This document shows, piece by piece, positions 5,819 to 8,320 of a DNA stretch of 8,320 bases (positions are counted from its first letter, which is position 1; each line of letters opens with the position of its first letter). Source of the DNA: an uncultured Eubacteriales bacterium (GTDB lineage Bacteria > Bacillota > Clostridia > Christensenellales > Aristaeellaceae). The translations under genes and the position numbers were made by a program. Under the pieces are notes generated by a model. That model saw only the letters and a list, made by a program, of their open reading frames with translations, was not told the DNA's origin and made no database searches. The stretch spans positions 1 to 8,320 of the forward strand of contig USFL01000052.1 in NCBI GenBank assembly GCA_900553905.1, given 5' to 3'.

Positions 5819-7165
5819 ATGAAAGCCAAGCTGACGCCCAAAGAATCGCTCCTAGTTGCCACCATGCTCTTTGGCATGTTCTTTGGCGCGGGCAATTTGA
5901 TCTTTCCGGCCTATCTTGGCCGTCAGGCCGGCAGCGGCGTATGGCCCGCTATCGCAGGTCTGCTGGTCACGGGCGTAGGGCTTCCGCTCCTGGGCGTGGC
6001 CGCCATCGGCATCACGCGCAGTGACGGCCTGTTCGCCCTGAGCCAAAAGGTGAGCCGCCCCTACGGCCTGTGCTTCACCTGCGCGCTGTACCTGACCATC
6101 GGCCCGTTCTTCGCCATTCCGCGCTGCGCCACCGTGCCCTTTACGCTGGGGATGCAGCCGCTGGTGGGCGCGGAAGGGAGCGGGCTGGCGCTGTTTTCGC
6201 TGGCGTTCTTTGCCGTTGTCGCGGTGCTCTCGCTGCGCCCCGCCAGCATCCTCACCTCCATCGGCCGCACGCTCACGCCGCTGTTTCTGGTGTTTTTCGG
6301 CGTGCTGGCCGTGACGGTGCTGCTGCATCCCGCCAGTCCGGACGCCTTTGAGCCCCTGGGTAGCTATCGTTCCAATCCCTTCTTCGCCGGGTTCCTGGAG
6401 GGGTACAACACCATGGACGCGCTGGCCGGGCTGGCCTTTGGCATCGTGGTGATCAACGTCATCCGCGGCGCGGGCGTGACCCGTCCGGAGTCTGTGGCTG
6501 CAAGCACGGTCCGCTCCGGCCTGTTCAGCTGCCTCATCATGACGGGAATCTATATCGTCGTCACGCTCATGGGCGTGCAGAGCCGTACCATTCCTACGGA
6601 GGCGGCCAACGGCGGCGAGGTGCTCTCACTCCTGGCCAACCGTCATTACGGCACGGCCGGCGCGCTGATCCTGGCCGCCACCGTCACGCTGGCCTGCCTG
6701 AAAACCTCCGTGGGACTGGTGACCAGCTGCGCGGAAACCTTTGTGGCGATATTCCCCAAGGGACCTGGTTACAGGGTGTGGGCGCTGCTTTTCAGCGTGC
6801 TTTCCTTCCTGATCGCCAACGTGGGGCTGACGGCCATACTGGATTGGTCCCTGCCGGTATTGATGCTGCTCTATCCCCTGGCGATCACGCTGATTTTGCT
6901 GGGGCTTGCAGGCAAATGGTTCGGGCACGACCCGGTGGTCTACCGGCTGGTCACGGGACTGACGCTGGTGGCTGCGCTCTTTGACTTCTTCGGCGCTCTG
7001 CCCGCCGGAGCCGTCGCTGCCCTGCATCTGGAAGGCGCGATCGGCTTTGCCAAGGCCTATTTGCCCCTCTACGGGCTGGGGCTGGGCTGGGTATGCCCAG
7101 CGGCCCTGGGGCTGGTCCTGGGGCTGGCGCTACGACTCACGCATGCCAAAAAGGCCGCCCGCTGA
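5819..7165 (+). CDS. brnQ: Branched-chain amino acid:cation symporter BrnQ (LIVCS family)
   Basis: A 448-residue membrane transporter importing leucine, isoleucine and valine with a cation (Na+ or H+), the usual length for the family, with about twelve hydrophobic segments. Diagnostic stretches are FGAGNLIFPAYLG near residues 22-34, TIGPFFAIPRCATVPF near 92-107 and EGYNTMDALAGLAFGIVVI near 194-212, all hallmark BrnQ motifs. The tail is short and basic (HAKKAAR). The start is supported by AGGAAGGG at 5803-5810, 8 bases before the ATG. It is not part of the maltodextrin operon: 273 bases with a promoter, a structured RNA and a terminator-like hairpin separate it from lacI. Transcription probably enters from the promoter at 5615-5623 through that RNA. 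The stop codon sits inside the loop of its own terminator. Confidence 0.95.
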   Translation: MKAKLTPKESLLVATMLFGMFFGAGNLIFPAYLGRQAGSGVWPAIAGLLVTGVGLPLLGVAAIGITRSDGLFALSQKVSRPYGLCFTCALYLTIGPFFAIPRCATVPFTLGMQPLVGAEGSGLALFSLAFFAVVAVLSLRPASILTSIGRTLTPLFLVFFGVLAVTVLLHPASPDAFEPLGSYRSNPFFAGFLEGYNTMDALAGLAFGIVVINVIRGAGVTRPESVAASTVRSGLFSCLIMTGIYIVVTLMGVQSRTIPTEAANGGEVLSLLANRHYGTAGALILAATVTLACLKTSVGLVTSCAETFVAIFPKGPGYRVWALLFSVLSFLIANVGLTAILDWSLPVLMLLYPLAITLILLGLAGKWFGHDPVVYRLVTGLTLVAALFDFFGALPAGAVAALHLEGAIGFAKAYLPLYGLGLGWVCPAALGLVLGLALRLTHAKKAAR

Positions 7166-7180
7166 CCGGCGGCCTTCTTT
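7148..7180. terminator. Bidirectional intrinsic terminator between convergent genes
   Basis: AAGGCCGCC at 7151-7159 pairs perfectly with GGCGGCCTT at 7168-7176 (9 pairs, 8-base loop holding the brnQ stop codon). On the + strand it is followed by a T-rich run (TTCTTTCTCCTT). On the - strand the five A's at 7148-7152 read as TTTTT, so it can also end transcription of the facing gene, whose stop is at 7195-7197. Confidence 0.8.
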
Positions 7181-7194
7181 CTCCTTGCCTGCCT

Positions 7195-7893
7195 TTAGCG
7201 CTGAGCGTCCTCCAGCGCCATTTTGAGCAAATCCACCTCCACCTTCAGCCGGTCCGCCTCGCGGCGGGCCTCCGCCCATTTCTGATAGGGCACGGTGTTT
7301 TCGTTCTCTGCGGGCGCGCTTGCCGCATGCTCCAGCAGCATGGTCAGCCCCTCGACCATTCGCCGGACGCACGGGTCAGCCATGTGCTTTTCCAGCGTGG
7401 CAAGGCTGGTCTGCTGTTTCCCCGCCAGGTTGTAGCGGCGGCATGCCAGCACGTCGTCCGGGCAGGGCAGGCCCTCGGCGCGCAGCTCGTTGGCCACCTC
7501 CATGAGCATTTCGGGCCGGTTTTTAAGCACGGAGCGGTATTTGTTCTGATAGCGCAGCATCCCTGCGCGGTCGCCTCCGGCCAGGCGGTTTACGCAGGCG
7601 CGCACGCTCTCGCCGCGCCCGCGCCCCACCAGCACGTCGCGCAGCAACGTGTGCAGCTCCTCGGCGGTGAAGGTGCGCAGCGGCGCCTGCCGGGCCGCCA
7701 GCTGCGGCACCTCGCGCACCCTGGCATAGTAAAAGTTGCGTATGCTGTTGGGTTTGCGCGACAGCTGTCCGCCCACTTCGCTGAAAACGTCGCGCAGAGG
7801 GCGCCCGTTCTCGGCGGCCTCCTTCACGGCGGAGAACAGCAGGTCGATCTCCTCCTGTTGCCAGCCGCCTCTGGGATGGGTGGTCTGAGTCAT
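7195..7893 (-). CDS. SANT/Myb-like (RsfA-type) putative DNA-binding protein with C-terminal coiled coil
   Basis: A 232-residue soluble protein; I do not recognise a named gene. Residues 11-59 (W11QQEEIDLLF...LRDVFSEVG..LSRKPNSIRNFYYARV) have the pattern of a SANT/Myb-like three-helix domain as in RsfA-type sporulation regulators: a starting Trp, acidic first helix, then a recognition-helix-like RKPNSIRNFYY. Residues 75-122 (FTAEELHTLL...RYQNKYRSVL) repeat the pattern in weaker form, so two tandem helical domains are likely. Residues about 203-232 (YQKWAEARREADRLKVEVDL...) form a charged, heptad-like helix suited to dimerisation. The start is supported by GGAGG (complement of 7903-7907), 9 bases upstream. 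It faces brnQ, with a shared terminator, and lies 68 bases after the - strand gene at the right edge. A transcriptional regulator is inferred; its target is unknown. Confidence 0.7.
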   Translation of the reverse strand: MTQTTHPRGGWQQEEIDLLFSAVKEAAENGRPLRDVFSEVGGQLSRKPNSIRNFYYARVREVPQLAARQAPLRTFTAEELHTLLRDVLVGRGRGESVRACVNRLAGGDRAGMLRYQNKYRSVLKNRPEMLMEVANELRAEGLPCPDDVLACRRYNLAGKQQTSLATLEKHMADPCVRRMVEGLTMLLEHAASAPAENENTVPYQKWAEARREADRLKVEVDLLKMALEDAQR

Positions 7894-7961
7894 GTTTCAT
7901 CGCCTCCGACGGATATTGGGTACACGGCATAGTATGAAAAGGCTGCGGGGGATTTATACGC

Positions 7962-8320
7962 TCAACGCAGGCGCAGCAGCGTTTCCACCGGGTCTGCTGC
8001 GCGCAGAAACGCGTCCAGGCACAGGCTTTGCAGTTCATCGGCCGTATGCGCAAAGGCGTTGGGCAGCGTCATCCCCTGCGAAAACCGCTCCGATGCCGCG
8101 CGCGTGAGCGCGTCCCCGCCTCCGCCCTGCGCAATCGCCGGTACCAGCGCTCCTTCTGCAGCCCGCGCCTGCCAGCCGTCCGACGCCAGCATGCCGATGA
8201 AGGCCCGCGCGTCTTCGCCGTCGCGGCCCAGCGCCGCGTAGCGCACGCGGTCGCTCACCGCAGGCATGAGCAGACAGGCCGTAAGCGCTTTCCCGCCCTG
8301 CACGGCCGCAAGATGCTCGC
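7962..8320 (-). CDS. C-terminal part of a probable extracellular solute-binding protein (5' end outside window)
   Basis: The frame runs from the right edge to a TGA at 7962-7964, giving about 118 residues. The best clue is EDARAFIGMLASDGWQARAA followed by EGALVPAIAQ. This fits the C-terminal pattern of family 1 sugar-binding proteins: 'A..FI.fL.s...Q......g.lPa', the helix just before the final loop. The ending NAFAHTADELQSLCLDAFLRAADPVETLLRL also resembles the closing helices of such proteins. The sequence QGGKALTACLLMP near the start could be the usual '.GKaam.....' strand. No start codon, signal peptide or lipobox is visible, so export and ligand cannot be judged. The SANT-like gene starts 68 bases beyond the stop on the same strand. 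No obvious terminator lies between, so co-transcription is possible. The family assignment is moderate. Confidence 0.5.
   Translation of the reverse strand, partial: EHLAAVQGGKALTACLLMPAVSDRVRYAALGRDGEDARAFIGMLASDGWQARAAEGALVPAIAQGGGGDALTRAASERFSQGMTLPNAFAHTADELQSLCLDAFLRAADPVETLLRLR

Noticed and set aside
5556..5822. Small + strand open frame (and an overlapping - strand one) across the lacI-brnQ gap
   Set aside because: No good ribosome site, no family resemblance, and the region has paired-RNA structure and a promoter inside; better explained as non-coding.
7093..7932. Long + strand open frame across the end of brnQ and the SANT-like gene
   Set aside because: It overlaps brnQ in another frame and runs antisense to a gene with a clear ribosome site and domain pattern; composition is shadow-like.
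7894..7961. Promoter for the SANT-like gene in the 68-base gap
   Set aside because: On the - strand TATAAA and CATACT can be read, but neither has a convincing -35 at proper spacing, so I did not list one.

Overview
The window is GC-rich (by eye above 60%), with short intergenic gaps, strong Shine-Dalgarno sites and Gram-positive-style carbohydrate genes. It looks like a chromosomal segment of a high-GC member of the Clostridia, perhaps a gut Oscillospirales- or Christensenellales-type organism. This assignment is inferred from gene content and style; no marker gene proves it. No mobile element, CRISPR array, tRNA or rRNA was seen.

Left part (1-5545, all + strand): a maltodextrin uptake and breakdown operon. 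It holds the 3' part of an extracellular sugar-binding protein gene (MalE type), a MalF/MalC-type permease with eight predicted membrane segments, a MalG/MalD-type permease overlapping it by 4 bases, a cytoplasmic GH13 enzyme of the neopullulanase/cyclomaltodextrinase/maltogenic amylase group, and a LacI-family regulator. The binding protein would deliver maltodextrin to the two permeases, the GH13 enzyme would cut the imported sugar, and the regulator would sense it. No ATPase gene is present among these genes, so a shared MsmX/MalK-type ATPase from elsewhere is inferred. A strong hairpin without a T tract sits between the binding-protein and first permease genes and could set their relative expression.

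Middle (5546-5818): a 273-base non-coding stretch that is not empty. It has an extended -10 promoter, then about 160 bases whose 5' and 3' ends pair through a long interrupted stem, with internal hairpins, ending in a terminator-like GC stem and T tract 28 bases before the next gene. This resembles the layout of 6S RNA, but could instead be a regulatory leader of the following transporter gene. It is the most interesting item in the window.

Right part: brnQ (5819-7165, +), a branched-chain amino acid:cation symporter, ends in a hairpin that overlaps its stop codon and can terminate transcription from both sides. Facing it on the - strand are a protein with two SANT/Myb-like helical repeats and a C-terminal coiled coil (7195-7893) and, cut by the window edge, the C-terminal end of what is probably another extracellular solute-binding protein (7962-8320).
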